Part shown: positions 18,252 through 28,014 of the stretch, in pieces
Layout: every line of letters begins with the position of its first letter
How positions within the stretch are numbered: position 1 is the stretch's first letter
DNA from: Arthrobacter sp. ATA002
Lineage (GTDB): Bacteria > Actinomycetota > Actinomycetes > Actinomycetales > Micrococcaceae
Assembly (NCBI RefSeq): GCF_026898095.1
Contig: NZ_CP114015.1
Location: 2,170,001-2,234,000 of the forward strand
Direction: 5' to 3'
Length of the DNA stretch: 64,000 bases
The notes under the pieces: model-generated
What the model saw: the letters and a program-made list of their open reading frames with translations, nothing else
The model's database searches: none
Told to the model about the DNA's origin: nothing
Translations under genes and position numbers: made by a program

Positions 18252-18821
18252 CTATATGTTCTGTTCGGAACCGTTCTGGCCGGAACCGTTGTGGCCGGAA
18301 CCGTTGTCATCGGCGTCTGGGCCGCCGTCCGGACCGTCATCGTCCGGGCCGTCGCCGTCCGGACCGTCATCGTCCGGACCGCCGCGGTGGCCGTCGTGGT
18401 GCCCGTGCCGCTTCGGGCCATCCTCCCCTGCTTCATCGTCAGGGGAACCGCCGCCCCGGCGATCCCCGTCTTGGGTGCCGGCCTCGCCGCCGTCGGCATC
18501 CGAGTCGGTGTCGGCGTCGGTGTCAGTGTCGGCGTCGGTGTCAGCGTCGGTGCCAGCGTCAGTCCCGCCGTCGTCGTCAGAGCGCGGACCGCCGTCGTCG
18601 TCAGAGCGCGGACCGCGGTCGTCCCGGTCGTCCCGGCCCTCGGCCTCGGTATTGTTCTCGGTCCCCTGATCCTGCTGTTCGGTCACTGAGGCCTGCTCCT
18701 GATCCGCCGGGGAATCTGCGGTGGCCATGCCGGCAAAGAAGGAGCCGACCAGCAGCGCCAGTCCGCCGACACCACCGAGAATCCAGCCAAGCGGACCCTT
18801 GACCTTGTCCCGGAAAGCCAT
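18252..18821 (-). CDS. membrane-anchored Asp-rich repeat protein
   Basis: A 189-residue protein with a basic start, one hydrophobic segment (GPLGWILGGVGGLALLVGSFFAG, about residues 10-32, ending ATA before an acidic tail) and an extracytoplasmic region dominated by Asp: RSDDDGG repeats, a TDADTDADTDTDADTDSDADG run, a His-rich patch (KRHGHHDGHRGG) and PDDDGPDGDGPDDD repeats. It could bind Ca2+ or other cations; no enzyme motif is present. ATG 18821 is chosen because GGAGG lies ten bases before it (the upstream GTG overlaps that site). It is the third gene after a response regulator and kinase on the same strand, 68 bases behind the kinase. Function unknown. Confidence 0.75.
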   Translation of the reverse strand: MAFRDKVKGPLGWILGGVGGLALLVGSFFAGMATADSPADQEQASVTEQQDQGTENNTEAEGRDDRDDRGPRSDDDGGPRSDDDGGTDAGTDADTDADTDTDADTDSDADGGEAGTQDGDRRGGGSPDDEAGEDGPKRHGHHDGHRGGPDDDGPDGDGPDDDGPDGGPDADDNGSGHNGSGQNGSEQNI

Positions 18822-18889
18822 AGTGGTTTTCACCTCCGAATAGTGGGTTGCTTACGCATCCATTCTCAGTTCGGATTCTTCGAGGATTC

Positions 18890-20359
18890 TTAGATGCGGC
18901 GCCGGGGCCGGAACCGGGCCAGGGGCAGCCGGACCTCCAGCACGCCCCCTGCGCCGGCTGCGGCGGGCAGCGCACGGACGCTCCCGTCGTAGCGGGCCGC
19001 GATTTCGGCCACCAGAGCAAGTCCCAGCCCGTAGTGCCGCGGTTCCGGCGACTGTGCTTCTTCCCCTGCGGTTGAGCCGGCCCCTGAGCCGGCCCCTGAG
19101 CCGGCGGCGCCGGTGGCTTCTACGGTGTCTTCGGTTCCTGCCGCTTCTGTGGTTCCTGCCGAGAGACCTTCCTGCCGGGTCCGGTGCAGGCTCTCCTCAT
19201 GCTTCTGCTGCCGGACGGAGGCAAACCGTTCGAAGGCATGCCGGCTGAATCCGGGCGGAAAGCCGGGACCGTCGTCCGACACCCGGATCACGGCGTCCCG
19301 GCCGCTGGTCCGCACGGAAACCCGCACACGCGTCCGGGCGTAGTCCAGAGCGTTGGCACCCAGGGCCGTGAAAATCCGCAGCAGGGCAAACTGCCCGCCG
19401 AGGACAGTCACTGCCGCTTCCGGGGCGTCCAGCTCCAAAGACAGCCGGCGCCGCAGAGCCTCGGGCTGCAGTGTTCCCACCGCGGACCGGGCAAGGTCGA
19501 CCAGGTTTACCGGCTCCGCATCGCCGGTCTGCCGGGGGTCCGCGGCCATCAGCAGGTCCTCCAGGATGCCGGTCAGCACCTTGGTGTCCGCCACCACGTC
19601 GTCGGCGGCCCGCACAGCTTCGGCATCCGGTGTCCATTTCGGTTCGGGTTCCTTGGTGCGGTCACCGGGGCCCATTTTCGACGCCGGCCCGGCTGCCCCG
19701 GCTGCCCCTGCCGCGCCGGACACCAGCCTGCGCCGGAGCAGCTGCGCCCGGGTGCTGAGCAGCGTCAGCGGAGTCCGCAGTTCATGGCTGGCGTCGGCGA
19801 CAAAGCGGCGCTGGAGCGCAAGCGCTTCGGCCATTGGACGCATTGCTGTCCGAGCTGCCAGGGCCGAAACCGCTCCGGCGGCAAGCCCCGCCGCCGCCAC
19901 CGAAACCGCCAGCGCCAGCGCCAGCCGGTGCAGCTGCTCGGTCGCTTCACGCGTATCGACGGCGGCCTGGACCACGTTGGGGCCGCGCCGCGCCGTCAGG
20001 ACCTCGTAGGTTCGGCCTCCGGCGGTGACGGTATCCCTGCGGTCCCGGCCCGTCTCGGCAACCCCGGCCAGTGCCTCCTCGTCCGGGAGACCCGAGGGCA
20101 TATTGCGCGAAACGGCCAGCCTGCCGTCGTCGTACACGGCCAGGAAAACGTCCAGCGGAACTTCCCGCGGCGAATCGAACTCGATGGCCGAGGACAACGT
20201 CTGCTCCGCCGCTTCCCGCGTCTGGGAGGCCACCAACCCGTATACCAGGACCCCGGCAAGCCCCAGCAGCAGCACAACGAGGACAGTGAACTGCACCGCC
20301 AAACGGAGGGACGCGCGGGTCAGTTCGGCGTTTTCCCGGTGACGCCGGGGATACCTCAC
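18890..20359 (-). CDS. OmpR-type sensor histidine kinase
   Basis: A 489-residue sensor kinase. Two membrane segments (about residues 20-45 and 147-172) flank a 100-residue extracytoplasmic sensor. The HisKA box is FVADASHELRTPLTLLSTRAQLL; the ATPase domain shows a weak N box (LRIFTALGANALDYA), DDGPGFPPGF and HYGLGLALVAEIAARYDGSV. Two low-complexity Gly/Ala/Glu/Thr inserts lie inside the catalytic region, one from the imperfect tandem at about 19078-19106. Its GTG start overlaps the response-regulator stop (GTGA), so they are translationally coupled. Confidence 0.9.
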   Translation of the reverse strand: MRYPRRHRENAELTRASLRLAVQFTVLVVLLLGLAGVLVYGLVASQTREAAEQTLSSAIEFDSPREVPLDVFLAVYDDGRLAVSRNMPSGLPDEEALAGVAETGRDRRDTVTAGGRTYEVLTARRGPNVVQAAVDTREATEQLHRLALALAVSVAAAGLAAGAVSALAARTAMRPMAEALALQRRFVADASHELRTPLTLLSTRAQLLRRRLVSGAAGAAGAAGPASKMGPGDRTKEPEPKWTPDAEAVRAADDVVADTKVLTGILEDLLMAADPRQTGDAEPVNLVDLARSAVGTLQPEALRRRLSLELDAPEAAVTVLGGQFALLRIFTALGANALDYARTRVRVSVRTSGRDAVIRVSDDGPGFPPGFSRHAFERFASVRQQKHEESLHRTRQEGLSAGTTEAAGTEDTVEATGAAGSGAGSGAGSTAGEEAQSPEPRHYGLGLALVAEIAARYDGSVRALPAAAGAGGVLEVRLPLARFRPRRRI

Positions 20360-21024
20360 GTCAGCGGTCCCAGCCGGTATCCGATGCCGCGCACCGTCAG
20401 CACCACGCCCCTGCCCAGCTTTCGCCGAAGGTAATGGACATACGTGTCCACTACGCCGTCGTCGTCCGCCTCGGGAAACACTGCATCCAGGAGGTCGGCG
20501 CGGGGAAAGATCTGCCCGGGTCGGCGCGCCAGCTGTTCCAGGAGGGCGCCTTCACGCTCGGACAGCACCACCACGTCCCCGCCGGCGGTGGTGACGGTGC
20601 GGCCGGTGGGATCCAGGGCACCGCCGGGCACGGGCAGGGCCGGAGTGCGGGGAAGAGTCCGGCGCCGCAGCACCCGGAGGCGGGCCAGCAGCTCGTCAAT
20701 ATCGAAGGGCTTGGCCAGATAGTCCTCTGCGCCGCGGTCCAGGCCCTCGACCCGGTCCGCCGGGTTTCCCAGGGCCGAAAGCACCAGCGCAGGCACGTAA
20801 ATGCCGCGGCTGCGCATCCGGGCCAGGACATCGAGCCCTTCGATGACCGGCAGTCCGCGGTCCAGCAGCAGGACGTCGAAGGGGTGTGTCAGTCCCTCGT
20901 GCAGGGCCCGCTGTCCATCATGGGCGACCGTCACGGCATAGCCTTCGGACTCCAGGAGCTCCGCCAGCATCCGGGCCAGGCTGCGGTCATCTTCCACGAC
21001 CAGGATCCGGGGACGGTCCGCCAT
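20356..21024 (-). CDS. OmpR/PhoB-type response regulator
   Basis: A 222-residue response regulator. Receiver: ILVVEDDRSLARMLAELL, phosphoacceptor Asp in VLLLDRGLPVIEG, Lys in DYLAKPFDIDELLARL. C-terminal winged helix: LSEREGALLEQLARRPGQIFPRADLLDAVF and VDTYVHYLRRKLG, ending IGYRLGPLT. It overlaps the kinase start by four bases. The downstream acidic membrane protein is a likely member of its regulon, since all three genes lie in one direction with short gaps. Confidence 0.93.
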   Translation of the reverse strand: MADRPRILVVEDDRSLARMLAELLESEGYAVTVAHDGQRALHEGLTHPFDVLLLDRGLPVIEGLDVLARMRSRGIYVPALVLSALGNPADRVEGLDRGAEDYLAKPFDIDELLARLRVLRRRTLPRTPALPVPGGALDPTGRTVTTAGGDVVVLSEREGALLEQLARRPGQIFPRADLLDAVFPEADDDGVVDTYVHYLRRKLGRGVVLTVRGIGYRLGPLT

Positions 21025-21167
21025 GCCCGAAAGTCTATCCGCGGCCTGTCCGAAACACCCCGGAACGCCGGCCCTTCGGGGGTCCCGCCATGGAATTCAG
21101 CGCCGAGTCCCGCCTACTGCTTACCACCTGCGCGGGGCTTCCCTGCTTCCGGGCTTCCTGTTCCCGC

Positions 21168-22235
21168 CTACCTGGCTCCCGCCGATCGTCCACCGGAGAT
21201 CCGGGCCGGCCGGAGTGCCAGCCTCCTGGCCCAGTCCGCGCCGCGGCCCGTCGTCAGCAGGATCACGGCGACGGCAACCAGGGCACCGATGGTGGTTTCG
21301 ACGGCCCGGTCCACAGTGAGCTCCCACACCGGCTGCACGGACACGAAGCCGGTCATCAGCAGCGCCACCGGCGTCAGGAAGACCATGGCGAGGCCGTAGT
21401 GCCGAATGACATACACCTCGCCGCCGAACTGCAGCAGTGCCAGGAGCACGGCCAGCTGCACCGGACTCCAGTCCGGCTGCAGCAAAAGCGCGGAGAGCAG
21501 CACCCCGCCATAGGTGCCCAGAATGAAATGTCCCGCCCGGGCCGGAGCGTGCGATGCGTCGGCGGCCGCAATCGGGGCGCAGGCCGCGAGCATCGCCCAG
21601 TAGCTGTGCCCCGGCCCCAGGAACAGGGCCAGGGAACCTGCGGCCGCGACGGCGGCAGCGTAGCGTCCCGCGTGTGCCAGAATCCGCGTGGCCTCCCGCG
21701 GCGGCACCGCGGACCGGAAGAGCACCGGGGTGTGGCGGCGCGCATGCACCCGACCGGCGACGCCCAGCAGCACTGCAGTCACGGCGGCCCCGGAGACGGC
21801 CAGCGCCGCTTCCGTGACGGCTCCTGAAAACGGTGCGGCTGCAGTGGCCGTAAACGCGAAGATATAGGTGAAGGGCCCTGCGGGCCGGATCCGCAGATAG
21901 TCAGCGGTTCCGGATAAGGCGGCGGCAACCACAGTGGCAGCCACAACCAATTCCCAGTCGCTGCGTCCGGTGATGGACATGGAGACTCCGGCCACCACCG
22001 TCAGGCACATCAGCACGCCGGACTGCGCCTGCTGGCGCAGCCTCCTCCAATGGTGTTCCGTGCGGCCAAACACGCCGGTCAGCGATCCGAAGATGGCGCA
22101 CATGGTGAGATCGGTGCGCCCCAGGAGAATCAGCACCAGCAACGGGATCAGCATTCCTGCGGCTACCCGTATGGCCGGGAACCGGTGGCCGCGGCCCGCA
22201 GGGACTGCCAGGAAGCCACGGAAATCTTGCTTCAC
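21168..22235 (-). CDS. FUSC-family membrane protein
   Basis: A 355-residue integral membrane protein with about ten hydrophobic segments in two halves, each followed by a basic loop (HHWRRLRQQAQSG; HARRHTPVLFRSAVPPREATR). The second half (GHSYWAMLAACAPIAAADASHAPARAGHFILGTYGGVLLSALLL) is typical of FUSC/aromatic-acid-exporter-like proteins. Substrate unknown. GTG at 22235 is preferred (AAAGG ten bases upstream) over the longer frame. It stands apart from its neighbours on the same strand. Confidence 0.78.
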   Translation of the reverse strand: MKQDFRGFLAVPAGRGHRFPAIRVAAGMLIPLLVLILLGRTDLTMCAIFGSLTGVFGRTEHHWRRLRQQAQSGVLMCLTVVAGVSMSITGRSDWELVVAATVVAAALSGTADYLRIRPAGPFTYIFAFTATAAAPFSGAVTEAALAVSGAAVTAVLLGVAGRVHARRHTPVLFRSAVPPREATRILAHAGRYAAAVAAAGSLALFLGPGHSYWAMLAACAPIAAADASHAPARAGHFILGTYGGVLLSALLLQPDWSPVQLAVLLALLQFGGEVYVIRHYGLAMVFLTPVALLMTGFVSVQPVWELTVDRAVETTIGALVAVAVILLTTGRGADWARRLALRPARISGGRSAGAR

Positions 22236-22360
22236 GGGTAACGAGCCTTTCACTGCGGCAGGGGAAATGCCGCCTGTCCAGCCTAGGGGCGCAGTCCCGC
22301 ACCCCGGCGGAACCACTCACGTGATTCATGTCCCACGGAAGCCGGGGTCGGAGGTCCGTG

Positions 22361-25050
22361 TTACATCCGTGCCTTGGTTTTGGCCGTGGCCTTCGCTGCC
22401 CAGGGGTCTTCGGGCCACGGGTGCTTGGGATACCTGCCGCGCATCTGGGCGCGGACCTGCAGATAGGGTCCCGACCAGAAGGATGCCAGATCATCGGTCA
22501 CAGCCAGTGGGGCCCGGGCGGGTGAGAGGAGGTGGAACAGCACCGGCACGCGCCCCTGAACCAGGCGCGGCGTGTCAGCCCAGCCGAAACACTCCTGAAG
22601 CTTGACGGCCACCACCGGCCGCCCGCCGTCGTCATCCACTGCCGGATAGGTAATCCGGACCTGGGAACCACTGGGAACCTGCAGCCGTTCCGGGACCAGC
22701 TCCGCCAGCCGCGATGCGTCTGGCCAGGGAAGCAGCCGGCGCAGCGGCTCGGCCAGATCGATTCCGTTCACCGGTGCACCGGCGGCCAGCGCCTGCAGTT
22801 CGGGAGCCAGCCAGTCGTCGAGCCGGGCCAGCAGCGCGGTTTCGGTAATATCAGGCCAGGGCTCCCCCAGTTCACGGTGCAGCAGGGCCATGCGGCGGCG
22901 CAGCGCGTCGGCCGCCGGAGAGAAACCAATCACTTTCAGTCCGTCACGTTCCAGGGCACGGGCCACTGCTTTTGCGCCCTCCGCCGGCGACGGACGCACC
23001 GGCGTGGAGGAGAGCACAATGGCGCCCAGCCGCCGTTCATTCCTGGCGGTGACGCGGCCTCCAGCGAACTCCGCCTCCACGGTGTCCGTTAGGAGGTTCC
23101 GGGCGGCAGCTTCCGCCGTATCGGCACCCAGCGGGGCTGCGGACCGGATCACGGCTCCGGTTCCCGCAGCATCGCGGCCCCGGGCGCGGGAGACTTCGGC
23201 AACGGCGAGCCACTCGTAGCCTGCCAGCGGGCTGCCTTCCGGCAGGCCGGCCCGGGTTCCGGTCGACAACTGATAGCGTTCCCCAGCGCCGGAACCGCCG
23301 GGCACCCGGCGGGCAATGCGGTCCGGGAAAGCCAGCGCGACGACGAAGCCCAGGGCCTCCGCAGCCGGGACCGGCGCCCCGGCGCGGTCTGCGGCAACAG
23401 CAGCACCGGCGCGGCGGGACAGTGCCTGCAGCCGCCGCACGTCTTCGGACCAGCGGCGCTCACCGGGATTCCGTCCGCCGCGCAGGCTTGCCAACAGGCG
23501 GGAGAGGTCAGCAACAGGTGCGCGCAGGTCCCCGGACACCAGGGCTACGGCTTCCGCCGCCGCACGTGCGCCCACGACGGGAGTACCGTCCAACAGGGCA
23601 CGGGCCAACCGGGGATCGGCGGGGATGGCGCCCAGCGTCCGGCCAAAACCCGTGACTGTACCGTCAGAGTCAACGGCTCCGAGATCGCGCAGCACCGCCT
23701 GCGCGTCTTCCATCGCCGCACGCGGCGGAGCATCGGGCAGGGCCAGCCCCTGTCCCGCCGGGGTGCCCCAGCAGGCCAGGAGCAGTGCGGCGGCGGTGAG
23801 ATCGGCAACGGAAATCTCCGGGGTCTGGTGAGCCGGTGCGGCGCCGAAAGTGCGTTCGTCGTAGCAGCGGATGACTCGGCCCGGCCCTGCCGGGCAGCGC
23901 GTCCGGCACGCTGCACTGCGGACGCCCGGGAACAGGACACCGTGACCAGTCCTGACATTCCGCGTGCGGCGTCACGGCGCGGTTCGCGGGCGAGACCTGA
24001 ATCGATTACCAGACGTACTCCCGGAACGGTCAGCGATGATTCGGCGAGGCTCGTGGACACGATGATCCGCGGCGGATCATTCGGGCGCCGGCCGGAGACT
24101 GCCCGGTCCTGCTCCCGCGGATCCACCTGGCCATACAGTTCCAATACCTCGGTTCCGGGTCCGGAACCCGTTTCACCCGCTGTCCGGCTGCGAAGCTGCG
24201 ATGCTACATACGACACCTCCCAGGCTCCGGGAACAAAGACCAGTGCATCGGCCTGCGGGTTATCGGTCAGCATGTCCCGGTGCGCCGCAGCAGCGGTTTC
24301 TGCGATGTGGTTCAGGAAGGAGCGGGTTACTCCGTGTTCATCAATGCGCAGCGACGCCCCCGGAGCCCAGCGGACCTCGAGGGGATGCAGAGCCGAGGGG
24401 CAGCCGATGACCGGGACCGGACCGCCGCCGTCGCCATCGCTAGTGCCGATTAACGCGGCGAACCGGGGCGCATCGACCGTGGCGGACATGGCCACGAGCG
24501 TGAGGTCTCCGCGCAGCTGACGCACTTCGGTGAGCATGCCCAGCAGGATGTCCGTCTCCAAGCCGCGTTCGTGGACCTCGTCCAGCACAACGGCGGCAGT
24601 GTCCTCCAAACCAGGATCCGCCAGCAGCCGTCGCAGCAGGATGCCCGGAGTAACAAACTCGATGACGGTATCCGTTCCGGCGTGGCTTTCGCCCCGGACG
24701 GTGTAGCCGATTCTCCCGCCGAGCCTGGTGCCGTCCAGTTCGGCAAGCCGGCGGGCTGCGGAGCGTGCGGCGACCCGGCGCGGCTGGGTCACGACAACCC
24801 GCAAGGGGTTTCCGGCTGTGGTGGCGCGCTCAGCAACCAGGCTGGCGAGGAGTGGCGGCACGAGTGTTGTTTTTCCGGTGCCCGGCGGGGCTTGGACGAC
24901 GGCGGCGCCGCCCGGTTCCAGTGCATCGGCCAAAGCCGGCAGCGACTCCGCGAAAACCAGTCCTTCGCCGATGGTCTGCAGGTCAAACAGGGTACTGCTG
25001 TCAATAAGCGGCGTGGGTCGGCCTGCGTCGGGGCTGTGCGGAGTAGTCAC
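22361..25050 (-). pseudogene. hrpB: HrpB-type ATP-dependent helicase (frameshifted)
   Basis: A DEAH-box helicase of the HrpB family, about 896 residues when repaired. First frame: Walker A APPGTGKTT, TQPRRVAARSAARRLAE, DEVHERG, MSATVDAPRF, STSLAESSLTVPGVRLVIDSG and RAGRAARQGRA. Second frame: ATLGAIPADPRLARALL-like helicase-associated segment (FGRTLGAIPADPRLARALLDG) to the HrpB C-terminal domain (WAKATAKTKARM). Adding one base to the GGCCC at 23878-23882 gives RVIRCYDERTF and joins them. The GTG start overlaps the stop of the upstream DUF222 gene by four bases (GTGA), with AGGAG nine bases before. HrpB's cellular role is poorly defined. Confidence 0.85.
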
Positions 25051-27047
25051 TTACCTATTCTCCTGCCTGAACCCGACTGCTCCGTTGTCCGTTCTCCGTT
25101 GCCATGCGCCTGACGGGGCGGCTGACAGGCGGGAGGTGGTGGCGCCGTGGACCGGTAGATGTGCCCGGTGGGTGTTTTCGTCGTCACGCTGTGCCGGTTC
25201 GGTAGAAACTGGGTGCTCCCGCGGGCTCCTTTACTCGTTCCAGTTGTGAGTACCTCCGTATGTGCTTCCCAGCCGGGTGCTTCCTTGGCCTGGTTGCAGG
25301 CCTGGCAGAGTCCCTGGATGTTGTCCAAGGTGGTGGGTCCGCCTTCGCGGGCGGGCTGGATGTGGTCGTAGTGGCGGATCGGTGCTCCGCACCACGGGGT
25401 CCGGCAGATCTGGTCCCGGGCCGCGATCAGCCGGGCCAGCCCGTGGGGCACCAGCCGGGCACGGGAATCCATCGCCGTGAGGGCCCCCGTGTCCGGGGCC
25501 ACGTAGAGCCGGCGGAGCCAGGTCTCAGTCTGTGGGTCCGGTCGGCGGAGCGGGGCTGCACCCCAGGCTGGCCCGACACGTCCGGTTCCGGCCCAGCCGG
25601 AAGAACCTTGCCGAGGGTCGGGTGGCCCTGCCTGACCATCGGACCTGCCCTGAGCATCGAACCGGTCGTCGGGGTGAGAATCCGGGTAAGTGCCGCTTGA
25701 AGGAGGATCATCTGGTTGTGGGTCATCCGGTTCCGGTTCCGGGTTTGGTCCGCGGATCAGGTCCCTGGCCCACTGCGCCGGAACCATTCCGTAACCGGCC
25801 AGAACCGCCGGCTCCGCCCCGTCAGGCACGAAGGACTCAGCCGTGCCTCCCGAACCTCGGTTCATCTCTCCTGCACCCCGGACTCGACCGCGCTCCAGCT
25901 CCCGGGAAGGATACTCTTCCCGGTTAGCACCCTCTGTCTGACCCTGGCTCCTGTCTCGGCCCTGTTCCCTGTCTCTACCCGGGTCTCTGTCTCTAACCTT
26001 GTCCTGGCCGTGGCCGTGGCCGTGGCCCGGTTCGTGGCCCTTGTTCTGGCCCTGGCCCGGTTCGTGTTCCGGTTCGTGTTTCCGGGGCAGGATGCCGTGG
26101 AGCAGGGCCTGGTCCGTCATGATCAGCTGCACCTCGATCCGGGCGTCTTCGGCCCGGGCCTGCCCGGTGGCCCGCTCCACGAACGTGTCCGCCATGATCT
26201 GACCCTTCGTCCGGGGATCCCCGGCAGCCCGCAACCGGTCCGCTTCCCGGGTCAACGCCGCATACACGCCCACCCCCTGCGCCACCGGCAGCAGGGCCGT
26301 CAGATACGTCATGGTGTCCGGAGCCGGACGGCAGGACACAAACCGTTCCGACACCGCATGCGCGGCCCGCTTGACCACCGCATGCGGATCCAACCCGTAC
26401 GACAACGACTTGATCCGGGCGATCAGCTTCCGGTCCCCGAGCTGCTCCAACTCCACCAGGTTCCCCGCGACCTGCCGGTCCACTTCCTGCCGGTCCGCCA
26501 AAGACAGGCACGCGGTTTCGCGGACCAGCAGGGTGGCCCGCCACTCACTGATCACTCCTTTCGAGAGCGCGGACAGGGTGTGGGGCATTTCCGTGGTCAG
26601 GATCCGCGCCAACCCCAGCAACCGGGTCCCGTGATGCGGGGATTCCCGGCGGGCCAACGCGATCTGCGCCGCGACGCCGCGGCCCAGCTGTTCCTTCTTC
26701 ACCCCGGCAGCGGCCTGCGCGCGGCGGGTGGAGGCATCAAAGGCTGCCGCGGCCCGGGCCTGCACCGCGGTAATGGCGCCCTTCAAGTCCTCCAGGGCAC
26801 GGATCTCCTCGATCAACCGTGCCCGCTCCGCAGCCTCCAACACCGCCAAAGCCTCAGACGGAGCCGTTCCTATGGCCGCAGAACCTGCGGCGGGAATACT
26901 AAGACCGCTCGCACCAGTGGCGGCGGAAGCCGCCGGATTGGCAGGGGCGGCGGCAGCAGCAGCACCTGAGTCTGGAACAGCGACCAGACGTCCAGCAGAC
27001 GCTGGAAGCCTGCTGCCGTCGTCGTCAACCGCTGATGGGTAGTACAT
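25047..27047 (-). CDS. DUF222/HNH endonuclease-like protein (13E12 family)
   Basis: A 666-residue protein with an N-terminal DUF222 helical domain (residues 60-290) and a C-terminal HNH nuclease motif: CRTPWCGAPIRHYDHIQPAREGG..TLDNIQGLCQACNQAKE with paired Cys and the DHI His. These 13E12-repeat proteins are multicopy in Actinobacteria and of unknown function. The middle (about residues 325-420) is low-complexity, made of GHGHGHGQ and DRDPGRDREQGRDRSQG stretches. Start uncertain: ATG 27047 is given; GTG 27092 in the same frame is possible. It overlaps the HrpB start by four bases. Confidence 0.82.
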   Translation of the reverse strand: MYYPSAVDDDGSRLPASAGRLVAVPDSGAAAAAAPANPAASAATGASGLSIPAAGSAAIGTAPSEALAVLEAAERARLIEEIRALEDLKGAITAVQARAAAAFDASTRRAQAAAGVKKEQLGRGVAAQIALARRESPHHGTRLLGLARILTTEMPHTLSALSKGVISEWRATLLVRETACLSLADRQEVDRQVAGNLVELEQLGDRKLIARIKSLSYGLDPHAVVKRAAHAVSERFVSCRPAPDTMTYLTALLPVAQGVGVYAALTREADRLRAAGDPRTKGQIMADTFVERATGQARAEDARIEVQLIMTDQALLHGILPRKHEPEHEPGQGQNKGHEPGHGHGHGQDKVRDRDPGRDREQGRDRSQGQTEGANREEYPSRELERGRVRGAGEMNRGSGGTAESFVPDGAEPAVLAGYGMVPAQWARDLIRGPNPEPEPDDPQPDDPPSSGTYPDSHPDDRFDAQGRSDGQAGPPDPRQGSSGWAGTGRVGPAWGAAPLRRPDPQTETWLRRLYVAPDTGALTAMDSRARLVPHGLARLIAARDQICRTPWCGAPIRHYDHIQPAREGGPTTLDNIQGLCQACNQAKEAPGWEAHTEVLTTGTSKGARGSTQFLPNRHSVTTKTPTGHIYRSTAPPPPACQPPRQAHGNGERTTEQSGSGRRIGK

Positions 27048-27270
27048 ACGTTCTATTTTAGTGATCCGGACTAACTTTTCCGCGGAACACACCTACCGGT
27101 CAAATACTCGACTTGTGTCTATTCACTCAACTATTCACGCCTTTTCAGGCCCCGGGAGTGCTTGGTGTTGTCAGCCGCCCCGTCTTCGGCATCTGCGAGC
27201 GCGCCAGCCGGCGTCCTAGAGTGGTACGGCATAAGCCAGTGTCCGAAGCTTCGTCCGAGCACTCGGGATA

Positions 27271-27365
27271 AGGCACCCAGGCACCCAGGGCACCCAGGCA
27301 CCCAGGCACCAAGGCACCAAGGCACCAAGGCACCAAGGCACCAAAGCACCAAAGCACCAAAGCAA
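27271..27365. repeat. 8-bp tandem repeat array
   Basis: About 11.5 uninterrupted copies of an 8-base unit, AGGCACCC changing to AGGCACCA and then AAGCACCA, with one 9-base copy. It ends 30 bases before the start codon of the next gene, in the 348-base gap between 27048 and 27395. There are no spacers, so it is not a CRISPR array. Confidence 0.9.
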
Positions 27366-27395
27366 GACAACGACAAACCAGACGAAAGGGCCGGC

Positions 27396-27971
27396 ATGAC
27401 TCCATGGCATCCGGAGCAACAGACCCCAACGGAACGGCTGGACGTCCTTAGCCGCGGCGCAACATCAGCGGAAGCGCTTGCCTTCTTCGATGCGCTTCCG
27501 CCCGTTCCAATCAGCGAAATGATCGGCAACTGGCACGGCGCGGAACTCCTAACCGGCCACCCTCTCGACGGTGTTCTGGGCCCGCTGGGTTGGCGTGGCA
27601 AGCGGTTTGTCGAACCCGACGAGGCGCATCCGCTGGTCTTTCAGACTAAAGACGGCAAGTCGTTCGAGCTGAATCCGGGGTTTGTCCCGCTGGGACTGGC
27701 ACTGCGGGCCGGACCGATGCTGCGCCGCATCCCCACAGCAGCCAGGGCTGCCCGCCCCCTTCTCCGGCTGGCCGGGACGACCCGGCCGCGGGCGCGGCTT
27801 CGGATGAAGGAATACCGCGGCGTCGTTTCCGCGGCCATGATTTACGACGCGTTGCCCCTGAACGATGCTTTCCGGAAAGTGGACACCAACACGCTGCTGG
27901 GTGCCATGGATATGCGCGGCCCCGGTGCGCCCTTTGTGTTTTCGCTCCGCAGAACGAACCATTCCCCGTAG
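27396..27971 (+). CDS. GXWXG-DUF4334 protein
   Basis: A 191-residue protein of a small conserved family: N-terminal GXWXG domain (ISEMIGNWHGAELLTGHPLDG, then LGWRGKRF) and C-terminal DUF4334 (MKEYRGVVSAAMIYDALPLNDAFRKVDTNTLLGAMDM). The function is unknown; the fold is thought to be lipocalin-like. ATG 27396 follows GAAAGG at seven bases. An 8-bp tandem repeat array lies immediately upstream and may sit in the promoter or leader. Confidence 0.85.
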   Translation: MTPWHPEQQTPTERLDVLSRGATSAEALAFFDALPPVPISEMIGNWHGAELLTGHPLDGVLGPLGWRGKRFVEPDEAHPLVFQTKDGKSFELNPGFVPLGLALRAGPMLRRIPTAARAARPLLRLAGTTRPRARLRMKEYRGVVSAAMIYDALPLNDAFRKVDTNTLLGAMDMRGPGAPFVFSLRRTNHSP

Positions 27972-28014
27972 CCTGCCCATTGCCCTGCCGCACCGGACCT
28001 GTGAGAGTGTGCCG

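Noticed and set aside
18238..18689. Ser- or Val-rich plus-strand frames opposite the acidic-repeat protein
   Set aside because: They arise from the GAC/GTC repeat pattern read in reverse; the minus-strand gene has a proper start, ribosome site and membrane segment.
27271..27365. Possible CRISPR array
   Set aside because: Units are 8 bases with no spacers and no cas genes nearby; a simple tandem repeat.
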